The position numbers and the translations under genes were made by a program. Shown piece by piece: positions 24,530-33,817 of a stretch of 64,000 bases of DNA. The first letter of the stretch is position 1. Each line of letters opens with the position of its first letter. The notes under the pieces are model-generated. The model was not told the DNA's origin and did not search any database. It saw nothing but the letters and a program-made list of their open reading frames with translations. The stretch comes from a bacterium C-53 (lineage in GTDB: Bacteria > Bacillota > Clostridia > Lachnospirales > Lachnospiraceae): the NCBI GenBank assembly GCA_003612525.1, contig RAZD01000008.1, positions 116,866 through 180,865 of the forward strand. Reading direction: 5' to 3'.

Positions 24530-24907
24530 ATGGACGATAAATTCAAAAAACAATTGGAAGAAAACGGGGCGGATGTGGATACTACATTGAAACGCTTCAT
24601 GGGAAATGACGGGATATTTATGAAGTTTATTTTGAAATTTCTCGATGACAAAAATTATGCAGGATTATTGGAGAATCTTGAACAGAAAGATTATCAGGCA
24701 GCCTTCAATAGTGCACATACTTTAAAAGGAGTAACTGCAAATCTTGGCCTTGACCCGATCAGGGATGTTGTATCCGAGATGACGGAACTTTTAAGGAACC
24801 ACCAGGAGATCGATGATGCGAAGGTTCATGAACTGGACGGACTGAAACAACAGCTGATTGAGAAGTATGATATTTTCTATAAGATTATAGAGGAAAACAG
24901 ACCGTAG
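24530..24907 (+). CDS. Free-standing Hpt phosphotransfer protein
   Basis: A 125-residue protein consisting of one histidine phosphotransfer domain; the phospho-accepting residue is His63 in AHTLKGVTANLG. Such proteins shuttle phosphate between hybrid kinases and response regulators. The start at 24530 follows GTGGAGG by five bases. Its location among receiver-HD-GYP proteins and a nearby two-receiver hybrid kinase (35403) suggests it feeds the HD-GYP receivers; that wiring is inference. Confidence 0.88.
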   Translation: MDDKFKKQLEENGADVDTTLKRFMGNDGIFMKFILKFLDDKNYAGLLENLEQKDYQAAFNSAHTLKGVTANLGLDPIRDVVSEMTELLRNHQEIDDAKVHELDGLKQQLIEKYDIFYKIIEENRP

Positions 24908-24989
24908 AAGCTGCGTGCATGTTGACATTTGCACGGAAAAGTGGTAAGTTAGCTATGTAGAATTTTTTTGTCATACGAGGAGAAAATAT

Positions 24990-26072
24990 ATGGATAAACA
25001 GCAGATATTGATTGTTGATGATGAGGAAGTAAACCGCGCGATACTCCGTGGTGTTTTTGAAAATGAATATGAGATCCTCGAGGCATCAGATGGTCAGGCA
25101 GCGAATGAGCAGATTAAGAAGAATAATAATATTGTGTTGATATTATTAGATATTGTAATGCCTGTAATGAACGGGTTCGGAGTGCTTGACTATATGAAGG
25201 AGCATGAATTGCTCGAAAAGATTCCGGTTATATTGATTACAAGCGAGACGGTCCGTGACAGTGATGATCAGGCATATGCGTATGGTGTTGCCGATGTTAT
25301 GCATAAACCCTTTTACCCGCATATTGTGAAGCGCCGAGGGGAAAATATTATTGAATTATACCAGAACAAGCAGAATATGGAACGGCGCCTGAAAGAGCAG
25401 GAACTTGAGATTCGTGAACAGGAAGAAAAAATACGAAGAAATAATGAGTTCATGATTGATGCGCTCAGTTCGGTTGTTGAATTCAGAAGCCTTGAGACAG
25501 GTGAACATATTAAGAGGATTAAATATTTTACCAGGATTATGTTGAAGTATTTGATGAAATACTTCCCCAAATACGGAATGACAGAGGAGAAGATTGGCAC
25601 GATCAGCCGGGCATCCTCATTACATGATATAGGTAAGATAGGTATTCCTGATGCTATTCTTTTGAAGCCGGGGCGGTTGACAGAAGAAGAATTCGAGATC
25701 ATGAAGACACATACAACAATTGGCTGCGACATGCTTGAAAAGATTACCAGAGATCAGGATGATGAATTCTATCAGTATTGTTATGAAATTTGCCGATATC
25801 ATCATGAGAGATGGGATGGCAATGGTTATCCCGATCATCTGGTGGGTGAAGAAATTCCGATCAGCGCACAGATAGTTGCCATTGCAGATGTTTATGATGC
25901 ACTGGTAAGTCCGAGAGTATACAAGAGCCCATATGCCAACAATATAGCATATGATATGATTATGAATGGTGAATGCGGAGAATTTTCACCAGACGTTTTG
26001 GAATGTTTCGCGCTGGCGAAAGTAGATTTCTTTAATATAGTGGAAGTCATTAAGATGTTTAGTTTTTCGTAG
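24990..26072 (+). CDS. Response regulator with HD-GYP c-di-GMP phosphodiesterase domain (second of three)
   Basis: A 360-residue paralogue of the 23330 product with the same architecture: receiver with Asp54 (LLDIVMP), coiled coil, and HD-GYP domain with His212-Asp213 (LHDIGK), HHERWDGNGYP and IADVYDAL. All catalytic motifs are present. It is preceded by GAGGAG and possibly by a weak promoter starting at TTGACA 24922, whose -35 overlaps a CGTGCA...TGCACG palindrome (24914-24935). Confidence 0.9.
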   Translation: MDKQQILIVDDEEVNRAILRGVFENEYEILEASDGQAANEQIKKNNNIVLILLDIVMPVMNGFGVLDYMKEHELLEKIPVILITSETVRDSDDQAYAYGVADVMHKPFYPHIVKRRGENIIELYQNKQNMERRLKEQELEIREQEEKIRRNNEFMIDALSSVVEFRSLETGEHIKRIKYFTRIMLKYLMKYFPKYGMTEEKIGTISRASSLHDIGKIGIPDAILLKPGRLTEEEFEIMKTHTTIGCDMLEKITRDQDDEFYQYCYEICRYHHERWDGNGYPDHLVGEEIPISAQIVAIADVYDALVSPRVYKSPYANNIAYDMIMNGECGEFSPDVLECFALAKVDFFNIVEVIKMFSFS

Positions 26073-26080
26073 TGAGGAAT

Positions 26081-26115
26081 AGCAGCAAAACCTGTTTTTT
26101 GCTGCCTTTTCTTTT
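26081..26115 (+). terminator. Intrinsic terminator after the second HD-GYP gene
   Basis: Stem GCAGCAAAA / TTTTTTGCTGC with a short loop, followed by a T-rich tail. Confidence 0.7.
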
Positions 26116-26175
26116 GAATGGTGATGAATTTGCAGCGGCAGAGATGCCGCAGGTTGTGGAAAGGTATGATTTTAC

Positions 26176-27600
26176 ATGGAGCAAAGGGGAGAACATAATT
26201 TTCCGGTAGATGATGCGCTGGAAATGGTGATCATGTTTGATAGTGCCGGAAAGATTTCCTATGCAAATGAAACGGCAAAGAAGAAACTTGAATATAAAAG
26301 AGATTTATGCGGAAGACATATCAGTGATATTTTCCCGAATACATTTCGTGTATCGGGCAAGGGATTTGAGACGGATTATCCGTTCGGCAATAGTCAGCAG
26401 AACCTGGTGGCGTATCGGAAGAATCGTACCTGTTTTCCTGTAGAGACGAGAATTGAAACCGAAAAGGATAATCCCGATAAATACATATGTATGGCGAATG
26501 ATATTCTGGAAAAGGAACATCTGAGCAGAGAAGTTGAACAGGTTCGAAAGGAAGCACAGCAGGCACTAAAGGTAAAATCGGAATTTGTTGCAAATGTAAC
26601 GCATGAACTCAGAACACCTGTAAATGGTGTGCAGGGAAATGTCAGGGAATTACTGTCCGGTGAACTTGATCATGGAACGAGGAAATCCCTCCAACTGATT
26701 GAGCGTTGCTGTGAAGATATGCATAAGATTATTAATAATATTTTGGATTTTTCGAAACTCGAGGCAGGAAAGTTTACTCTGGAACCGCGGGAATTCCATT
26801 TTCGGAATATGCTTGATTATGTAAAGGCGAATCATATCAACAAGATTACCGAAAAAGGGCTGGGCTTTTTTATGACAGTGTCCCCTCAGATACCGGAATG
26901 TGTGATTGGTGATGAACTTCGAATTGTCCAGATTTTAAATAATCTTTTGTCGAATGCCCTGAAATTTACTTCCTTTGGAAAGATTAATGTTCAGATCTTA
27001 AAAACAGCGCAGGTAAATGACAGAATCGAATTGTTTTTTATTGTATCCGATACCGGGATTGGAATTGACCCGGCGGACAGAGATAAGCTGTTTCAGAGTT
27101 TTTCACAGGTGGACGCATCGATTTCGAGAAAATACGGAGGCACCGGTCTCGGGCTGAATATTTGTAAGCAGCTCGTGGAGCTGATGGGCGGAAGGATAGA
27201 GGTCGACAGTGAGAAGAATAAGGGGAGCACATTCTCCTTTTCCATCTGGACCGGCATCAGCAAAGAGGATGGCATGACACAGAAAAATGATATACTGCCT
27301 GTTATGACCAGCGGCATAGATCAGACTTCTGACGGGGAAGACGAGAAGATGGAGAACGTCAGAAAATATGGCACTCCTGAGAATAAGGAAAGTCTGAAAC
27401 GCAATTTGTCAAAACTGATTCTCTGCGTGGAAATGGAAAACTGGGAAAAGGCCGAGATGTTTATGGAAACAATTCGTCAGCTTACGGAGGAGGCGCCTCC
27501 GGAAATCAAGCGAACATCGCTGAGACTTAAGATGGCAATTCAGAAGGGAAATTATGATAAAGTAACTGCCGGATATAACGAACTGGAACAATATCTGTAA
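26176..27600 (+). CDS. Soluble PAS-domain sensor histidine kinase
   Basis: A 474-residue kinase without membrane segments: PAS domain (about 12-115), HisKA with His143 (NVTHELRTPVNG), and HATPase domain with NLLSNALKF, DTGIGI and YGGTGLGL. After about residue 365 a helical extension of about 100 residues resembles an Hpt-like or partner-binding helical bundle but has no H-x-x-K-G motif. It lies between the second and third HD-GYP regulators, so it is a candidate cognate kinase for them. Confidence 0.88.
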   Translation: MEQRGEHNFPVDDALEMVIMFDSAGKISYANETAKKKLEYKRDLCGRHISDIFPNTFRVSGKGFETDYPFGNSQQNLVAYRKNRTCFPVETRIETEKDNPDKYICMANDILEKEHLSREVEQVRKEAQQALKVKSEFVANVTHELRTPVNGVQGNVRELLSGELDHGTRKSLQLIERCCEDMHKIINNILDFSKLEAGKFTLEPREFHFRNMLDYVKANHINKITEKGLGFFMTVSPQIPECVIGDELRIVQILNNLLSNALKFTSFGKINVQILKTAQVNDRIELFFIVSDTGIGIDPADRDKLFQSFSQVDASISRKYGGTGLGLNICKQLVELMGGRIEVDSEKNKGSTFSFSIWTGISKEDGMTQKNDILPVMTSGIDQTSDGEDEKMENVRKYGTPENKESLKRNLSKLILCVEMENWEKAEMFMETIRQLTEEAPPEIKRTSLRLKMAIQKGNYDKVTAGYNELEQYL

Positions 27601-27647
27601 GGTTTGTGTCCATAGACGTGCAGGCTATAGGAAATTGGAGGAGACAG

Positions 27648-28709
27648 ATGAATTACGATGATGTTGAAACCGGCAGAGAAAAGATTCTTATTATAGATGA
27701 TATAGAAGTAAACAGAGCCATTTTGGAAGAGATCATTAAAAGTATGGGATTTTGTCCGATTCTGGCAGAAGGCGGCGAGCAGGCGCTTGAAATTATAAAA
27801 GAATGTCGTCCGCAGTTGATTTTGACTGATATTTCAATGCCGGGGATGGACGGTTATGAGTTGTGTCGAATACTGAAAAGCAGGGAAGACACAAAAGAGA
27901 TTCCCGTGGTTTTTATCTCGGCGTTCAATGACCCGGAAGATATTGTAGAAGGTTTTTTTCTGGGTGGAGAAGACTATATTACGAAGCCGTTTATTCCTGA
28001 GGTAGTGCAGGCACGCGTTGGAGTGCATCTTCGTCTGCATGAGACGAAAAAAGAGTTAAAGGAGATGAACAGACGTCTTCAGATTTCTGTGAAAGAGCAG
28101 ATGAAGCAGATGGAGCAGGAAAAGAGAAATATCCTGTATGCAATGGCGAACATCGCAGCGCAAAACTGCGATTATGAAAAAGAGCATGTGGAGCGTCTTG
28201 GACGGAACTGCAGGATTCTGGCACAGGGTATGCAGTTGTCGCCTCTGTTTGAAGGGCAGATATCAGATGATTACATAGACGCCATCGAACTTGCTGCATC
28301 TGTCTGCGATATTGGAAATATTGGTATTTCAAAAGAATTATTGCAGAAGAAAACGGAACTTACGGAAGAGGAGCTTGCCATAATACGTGATCATACGAAT
28401 ATTGGCGCAAAGCTTTTAGAAGATATTTATGTCAATAATGATTATAACGAATTTATTAATATTTCGATTGACATTGCCAGGTATCATCATGAGCACTGGG
28501 ATGGAAGCGGCTATCCAAAAGGATTGAAGGGGGGAGAAATTCCTCTTGCGGCACAGATCGTATCCATTGTGGAGCGATACTGTATTTTGACGGGGAAGGA
28601 AGGGTATGGCAGGGAGGAAGCTCTCGCTGTCATGGACAAAGAAGCAGGTATAAAATTTAATCCTGATATATTAGCAATATGCAGTAAAATTTCACGTCAG
28701 CTTCGTTAA
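27648..28709 (+). CDS. Response regulator with degenerate HD-GYP domain (third of three)
   Basis: A 353-residue protein with a receiver domain (Asp61, LTDISMP) and an HD-GYP domain. The HD catalytic pair is changed: Cys220-Asp221 in SVCDIGN replaces LHDIGK, and the downstream VADVYDAL motif reads IVERYCIL. HHEHWDGSGYP is retained. The phosphodiesterase is therefore probably inactive and may instead bind c-di-GMP or partners. The start at 27648 follows GGAGGAG by four bases; the frame is open further upstream without a site. Confidence 0.87.
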   Translation: MNYDDVETGREKILIIDDIEVNRAILEEIIKSMGFCPILAEGGEQALEIIKECRPQLILTDISMPGMDGYELCRILKSREDTKEIPVVFISAFNDPEDIVEGFFLGGEDYITKPFIPEVVQARVGVHLRLHETKKELKEMNRRLQISVKEQMKQMEQEKRNILYAMANIAAQNCDYEKEHVERLGRNCRILAQGMQLSPLFEGQISDDYIDAIELAASVCDIGNIGISKELLQKKTELTEEELAIIRDHTNIGAKLLEDIYVNNDYNEFINISIDIARYHHEHWDGSGYPKGLKGGEIPLAAQIVSIVERYCILTGKEGYGREEALAVMDKEAGIKFNPDILAICSKISRQLR

Positions 28710-28749
28710 GAGGAATCATTCCATAATTAGAATAACGGGAGGGATTTTT

Positions 28750-29571
28750 TTGTTAACAGAGGATGAATTTCAACGAATTGCGGTTTTTATGAAGCAGCGT
28801 TACGGAATTGACTTAAGCCAGAAAAAAGTAATTGTAAACGGACGGCTTGAAAATTATATCAGGCGGGGAAACTGGAAAAACTGTACGGAATTCATGGATG
28901 CTGTAGAACGTGATAAGACAGGGACGCAGGAAAAAATGCTGGTGAATTTCCTGACGACAAACCATACGTATTTTATGCGCGAATTTGAGCATTTTGATTT
29001 TTTTAAAGGCGTGGTTCTTCCCTGGCTGAAAATGAAGGAGGCGGCGAGAAAAGATCTGCGTATCTGGTGCGGCGCTGCATCAACAGGTGAAGAGCCATAT
29101 ATGATCGCTATGGTATTGGCTGATTTTTTCGGTCTTGAACGGAATCAGTGGGATACGAAAGTTTTGGCAACGGACATATCAACAAAAGTGCTGAAACAGG
29201 CGATGGCAGGAATTTATAGTGCGGACCAGTTAAAAAATATACCAGAGCAGTGGAAGCGGCATTTTTTTGAGAAAGATGCGGCAGGGATGCAGTACCGGGT
29301 AAAAGCAGAGCTTAAAAATGAGGTAATTTTCCGTCAGTTTAATTTGATGGATCCGCTTCCGTTTAAAAAGAAAATGCATACTATTTTTTTGCGTAATGTT
29401 ATGATATATTTTGATGAGAAGACCAAAAGAGAACTTGTACAGAAAATATATGATGTGTTAGAACCGGGTGGATATTTGTTTATAGGGACAACAGAGACTC
29501 TTGACAGGAACAGTACACCCTTTGAGATCATTCAGCCGTCAATATTCAGAAAAAAGGAAGGCAGGGGATAA
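28750..29571 (+). CDS. cheR: Chemotaxis protein methyltransferase CheR
   Basis: CheR methylates glutamates on chemoreceptors using S-adenosylmethionine. The 273-residue protein has the N-terminal helical domain and a C-terminal methyltransferase domain with the SAM-binding segment WCGAASTGEEPY. It starts at TTG 28750, behind GGGAGGG. It is the only cheR in the window and is paired with cheB2 three bases downstream. Confidence 0.94.
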   Translation: MLTEDEFQRIAVFMKQRYGIDLSQKKVIVNGRLENYIRRGNWKNCTEFMDAVERDKTGTQEKMLVNFLTTNHTYFMREFEHFDFFKGVVLPWLKMKEAARKDLRIWCGAASTGEEPYMIAMVLADFFGLERNQWDTKVLATDISTKVLKQAMAGIYSADQLKNIPEQWKRHFFEKDAAGMQYRVKAELKNEVIFRQFNLMDPLPFKKKMHTIFLRNVMIYFDEKTKRELVQKIYDVLEPGGYLFIGTTETLDRNSTPFEIIQPSIFRKKEGRG

Positions 29572-29574
29572 GGT

Positions 29575-30603
29575 ATGAGACCAATCAGGGTGTTAGTCGT
29601 AGAAGATTCTATTGTTTTTCGTGAACTGCTCGTTCAGAATCTGAACAGAGATCCGGCCATACAGGTGGTAGCTACTGCGAAAGATCCATTTGAGGCAAGA
29701 GATGCAATATTAGCATATAAACCGGATGTTATGACGCTGGACGTGGAGCTTCCGAGGATGAGCGGGATTGAATTTTTACGGAAATTAATGCCACAGTATC
29801 CACTTCCTGTCGTTGTTATAAGTTCTTTGAGCGATAAAGTTTTTGATGCATTGAATGCGGGGGCAGTCGATTTTGTAGCAAAGCCTTCCGTATCAAACAG
29901 AATGCAGCTGGAAGACTTTATCAGGAATGAACTTTTAGTGAAAATAAAAATTGCATCAACTGCAAAAATCAGCAATATAAAGAAAGTTGTTATGGCTCAA
30001 GAGCAGCAGCAGCTATCTGTAAAGGGAAAGAATCTTCTTGTTGCGATTGGCGCCTCAACCGGGGGGACGGAGGCGATTTTCAGCGTGGTAAAGGAATACG
30101 GAACGGATATTCCTGGTATTGTGGTGGTACAGCATATGCCGCCCGGGTTTACCGCGATGTATGCGAAAAGACTGAATGATCAGTGCCGAATTCAGGTAAA
30201 GGAAGCGCAGACCGGCGACCGTGTAATGCCGGGGCATATGCTGATTGCTCCGGGAGGAGATATGCATATGCAGCTTGTGAAAGTAAATGGTGGATATCAG
30301 GTGGAGATTAAAAAGGGGCCGAAAGTAAATGGCCACTGCCCATCCGTAGATGTGTTGTTTGATTCGGTTGCAAGATCAGCAGGTTCCAATGCACTTGGCA
30401 TTATTCTTACTGGAATGGGCGGTGATGGCGCAAAGGGATTGCTTGCTATGAGGAGAGCGGGCGCCAGAACAATTGGTCAGGATGAATCGACATGTGTGGT
30501 TTACGGAATGCCAAAAGTTGCTTATGATCTGGGTGCGGTGGAGTATCAGGAGAAACTCACCGACATTCCCGGAAGAACATATGCATTATTAAATAAAATG
30601 TAA
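29575..30603 (+). CDS. cheB: Chemotaxis methylesterase CheB (second copy)
   Basis: A 342-residue paralogue of the 4270 product: receiver with Asp56 (MTLDVELP), then methylesterase domain with GASTGGTEA, VQHMPPGF and TGMGGDG. Unlike the first cluster, this copy sits directly behind cheR, forming a complete adaptation pair. Confidence 0.94.
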   Translation: MRPIRVLVVEDSIVFRELLVQNLNRDPAIQVVATAKDPFEARDAILAYKPDVMTLDVELPRMSGIEFLRKLMPQYPLPVVVISSLSDKVFDALNAGAVDFVAKPSVSNRMQLEDFIRNELLVKIKIASTAKISNIKKVVMAQEQQQLSVKGKNLLVAIGASTGGTEAIFSVVKEYGTDIPGIVVVQHMPPGFTAMYAKRLNDQCRIQVKEAQTGDRVMPGHMLIAPGGDMHMQLVKVNGGYQVEIKKGPKVNGHCPSVDVLFDSVARSAGSNALGIILTGMGGDGAKGLLAMRRAGARTIGQDESTCVVYGMPKVAYDLGAVEYQEKLTDIPGRTYALLNKM

Positions 30604-30615
30604 AGGAGATAAATT

Positions 30616-31008
30616 ATGAGAATTTTATTGGCAGAAGATGATTTTGCAACAAGAAAATTTATGGTGAATTTTTTGTCAAAGTATGGCGAATGTGATGTCA
30701 CCGTAGATGGCATGGAGGCTGTGGACGCATTTATGATGGCTTTGGAGGATGAAGAGCCGTATGACCTCGTATGTCTTGATATTATGATGCCCGTTATGGA
30801 CGGCTATCAGGCGCTTGTTGGAATTCGTAATCTGGAGAAACAGAGAAATATTCCGGAGGAAGATGCGGTTAAGGTAATTATGACGACTGCACTGAATGAG
30901 GAGCGTAATGTGAATATGGCGTTTGAGCTGGGATGTACGATTTATTCCGGTAAACCGATTGATCAGGGGAGGTTTGAGCAGGCGCTGAAAAAACTAAACC
31001 TGATTTAA
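30616..31008 (+). CDS. Single-domain CheY-like response regulator
   Basis: A 130-residue lone receiver domain. It has the acidic pair EDD at 7-9, phospho-acceptor Asp55 (CLDIMMPVMDG), the Thr of MTTA and the conserved Lys of SGKP. It lies between cheB2 and cheA2, so it is the likely output or phosphate sink of CheA2. Whether it binds the flagellar switch cannot be told from the sequence. Confidence 0.9.
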   Translation: MRILLAEDDFATRKFMVNFLSKYGECDVTVDGMEAVDAFMMALEDEEPYDLVCLDIMMPVMDGYQALVGIRNLEKQRNIPEEDAVKVIMTTALNEERNVNMAFELGCTIYSGKPIDQGRFEQALKKLNLI

Positions 31009-31050
31009 CATAAGAATAAAATAGTAGAATATGCAGGAAAGGAGAAGTAT

Positions 31051-33219
31051 ATGGCTGAAGGATTTAATACAGAAGACATGCTCGATATGTATTTGTTTGA
31101 GAATACACAGCTGCTTGAGCAGCTTCAGGAAACTGTTTTGGAGCAGAAGGATGCAGATTATTTTGATGAAGATAGTATCAACGAGATTTTCAGGACGATG
31201 CATACAATTAAAGGTTCGTCTGGTATCATGATGTTTGATAATATCACGAAGATATCGCACAAGCTCGAGGATGTCTTTTACTATTTGCGAGAGTCCCAAC
31301 CGCATAATGTGCCGCATTTGGAGCTGGTAGATCATGTATTGGAAGTAGAGTCTTTTATTTCAGAGGAACTTGAAAAGATTCAGAATGGTGATTCTGCTGA
31401 TGGAGATCCCAGTGAAATCATTGAAAGGCTTGATGAGTTTTTAAACAGAATCAAGAACGGCGTACCAGGAGGGGCAAAAGAACCGGAGGTTGAAAATAAA
31501 CATGAGGAGCCAAAACATTTTTATATTGCTCCTGTAGCAACAAGTGCAAGCCGGTTTTTCAGGATTTATATTACATTTTATCCTGAGACGGAAATGGCAA
31601 ATGTACATGCGTATAAGACCGTGTATGCACTGAAAGAAGTGGCGGAGGATTTGTTGTATTCACCGGAAGATCTGATTTCAGATGAATCCAGTTCTGAGAC
31701 GATTCTGCATGATGGTTTTAAAATGCTTTTACAGGCACAGTGCAGCGAAGACGAATTACGGGAAATCATTGGCGTCGGATATGACATTAAGAAAGTGGAT
31801 ATCTATGAATGTCGTGCGGAGGAATTTCTTCAGGGCTTTGATTTTGGTGAGCACAACGCAACAAATATTGATCTTGAATCCAGTGTGGAAGATATTGAAT
31901 CACGCATAAAAGATGCGGAGTCACTGGAACCAAATACGAAGGAAGAAAAGAAGAAGCCTGAGAAGCCGAAGATTGCACCAGGTGATTTTGTTATTCAGTC
32001 AAGAGAGCCAGGTAAACAGAAGAAGCTGGCAAAGGATAAGCCAAAGGGAGAGAAGGCGTCCTTTATCAGCGTTAATGTAAGTAAAATGGACCAGTTAATG
32101 GAGCTGATTGGAGAACTTGTTATTTCCGAATCAGTTGTTTTGCAGAATCCTGATCTGAAGGTGCCCGGGCTTAACCTGAACAGTTTTAACAAGGCAGCGG
32201 CTCAGTTGTCAAAAATTTCCACAGATCTGCAGAATGTAATTATGTCTATGAGGATGGTTCCTCTGACAAATACATTCCAGAAGATGAACCGTATTGTATT
32301 TGACGTCTCGAGAAAACTGGGAAAAGACATTGAATTTGAGATGGTCGGTGAACATACGGAAGTAGATAAGAATATTATTGAACATATTTCAGACCCTTTG
32401 ATGCATCTTGTCAGAAATGCTGTAGATCATGGAATTGAAACAAATGCGGAGCGTATTGACAGCGGAAAGCCGGATAAAGGTAAGGTTACGTTGTCAGCGA
32501 AGACGGAAGCCGGCAAAGTATGGATCAGTGTGGAGGATAACGGTGCGGGTCTTGATCGTGAGAAAATATTGGCAAAAGCTAAGAATCAGGGACTTCTTGA
32601 TGGCAGTAAGCCGGATGCCGCTTATACCGATAAAGAGGTGTATCAGTTTATAACGCTTCCCGGATTTTCAACGAATGAGAAGGTAACGGAATATTCAGGT
32701 CGTGGTGTTGGTATGGATGTAGTGGTTCAGAACCTTCAGGCGATCGGCGGTACGCTTGATATTGAGAGCAGTCCGGGAATGGGCAGTGTTATGAGTCTGA
32801 AGATTCCTTTAACACTTGCGATTATTGATGGAATTGTAATGGAAACAGGCGGCTCAGCATTTGTAATGGAAACAGGTGTAATTAAAGAATTCATCCGTGT
32901 GAAAGAGGAAATGATGATTCATGAACCGAGCGGTGAGGAATACATTATGATACGTGGTGAGTGTTATCCTGTTTTAAGACTTGGCAAATGGTATGGACTT
33001 GAGGAGTATAAGGATTCCGTGGAAGACGGCGTAATGCTTATCCTGGAAGTGGAAGACAAGAAGATCTGTCTTTTCGTAGATAAGCTGATTGGTGAACAGG
33101 AGATTGTTGTAAAGCCAATCCCTTCTTATATCAAAAAGGTAAGAGGTCTGTCAGGGTGTACACAGCTTGGTGATGGAAGCATTGCCCTGATACTGGATGC
33201 AGGCGGATTATTGGAATAA
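31051..33219 (+). CDS. cheA: Chemotaxis-type histidine kinase CheA (second copy)
   Basis: A 722-residue CheA: Hpt domain with His51 (MHTIKGSSG), a P2-like region (about 165-275), a Lys/Pro-rich linker, dimerisation domain (about 335-405), HATPase domain with LVRNAVDHG and DNGAG, and the C-terminal CheW-like domain from about 590. It differs clearly in sequence from the first CheA, so the two clusters are old paralogues rather than a recent duplication. Confidence 0.95.
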   Translation: MAEGFNTEDMLDMYLFENTQLLEQLQETVLEQKDADYFDEDSINEIFRTMHTIKGSSGIMMFDNITKISHKLEDVFYYLRESQPHNVPHLELVDHVLEVESFISEELEKIQNGDSADGDPSEIIERLDEFLNRIKNGVPGGAKEPEVENKHEEPKHFYIAPVATSASRFFRIYITFYPETEMANVHAYKTVYALKEVAEDLLYSPEDLISDESSSETILHDGFKMLLQAQCSEDELREIIGVGYDIKKVDIYECRAEEFLQGFDFGEHNATNIDLESSVEDIESRIKDAESLEPNTKEEKKKPEKPKIAPGDFVIQSREPGKQKKLAKDKPKGEKASFISVNVSKMDQLMELIGELVISESVVLQNPDLKVPGLNLNSFNKAAAQLSKISTDLQNVIMSMRMVPLTNTFQKMNRIVFDVSRKLGKDIEFEMVGEHTEVDKNIIEHISDPLMHLVRNAVDHGIETNAERIDSGKPDKGKVTLSAKTEAGKVWISVEDNGAGLDREKILAKAKNQGLLDGSKPDAAYTDKEVYQFITLPGFSTNEKVTEYSGRGVGMDVVVQNLQAIGGTLDIESSPGMGSVMSLKIPLTLAIIDGIVMETGGSAFVMETGVIKEFIRVKEEMMIHEPSGEEYIMIRGECYPVLRLGKWYGLEEYKDSVEDGVMLILEVEDKKICLFVDKLIGEQEIVVKPIPSYIKKVRGLSGCTQLGDGSIALILDAGGLLE

Positions 33220-33244
33220 AAATACGGAAAGGAACGGTGTGTCT

Positions 33245-33793
33245 ATGGATGGAACAAATGATTTGATGAGACAGACGGAAGAAAGTCCCGCTGGCGGACA
33301 GGATGCGCAGAAGGGAAAATATATGACCTTTAAGTCAGGGAACGAGTATTTTGGTCTGGAGATTCAATACGTAAATGAAATCATTCAGTTTCAGGCAATT
33401 ACGGCAATTCCTGAAACGGAGGACTATATTAAAGGCCTGATTAATCTGAGAGGAAAGGTAATTCCTGTTGTGGATGTTCGGCTGCGTTTCAAACAGGAAG
33501 CGTTTGAGTATAATGACAGAACATGTATTATTGTCATTAATGTGAAATCAATGATTGTTGGATTGATTGTGGAGAAAATTGCGGAAGTTGTCGAAATTAA
33601 GGATGAGAATATTCTGCCTCCGCCTACTATAGGCCGTGTGGATAAGGCTCACCATAATAAATATGTTTATGGTATCGGCAAGGTCGGTAATTCTGTAAAA
33701 CTGCTTCTTGATCCCGATAAGCTGCTAAATGACGATGATCTGTCAGCGGTTGAGCAGGCCGGCGAGCTGGGGATGGATGAAGAGGATGAATAA
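33245..33793 (+). CDS. cheW: Coupling protein CheW (second copy)
   Basis: A 182-residue CheW domain (GLEIQYVNEIIQF, KGLINLRGKVIPV) with an extra acidic C-terminal tail ending in EEDE. The start is uncertain between ATG 33245 and GTG 33239; AAAGGA lies 11 or 5 bases before them. The longer open frame runs back into cheA2 without a site. The chemoreceptor gene follows 24 bases later. Confidence 0.92.
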   Translation: MDGTNDLMRQTEESPAGGQDAQKGKYMTFKSGNEYFGLEIQYVNEIIQFQAITAIPETEDYIKGLINLRGKVIPVVDVRLRFKQEAFEYNDRTCIIVINVKSMIVGLIVEKIAEVVEIKDENILPPPTIGRVDKAHHNKYVYGIGKVGNSVKLLLDPDKLLNDDDLSAVEQAGELGMDEEDE

Positions 33794-33817
33794 AGAGTGA
33801 AAGGAGAATAAATAGAA

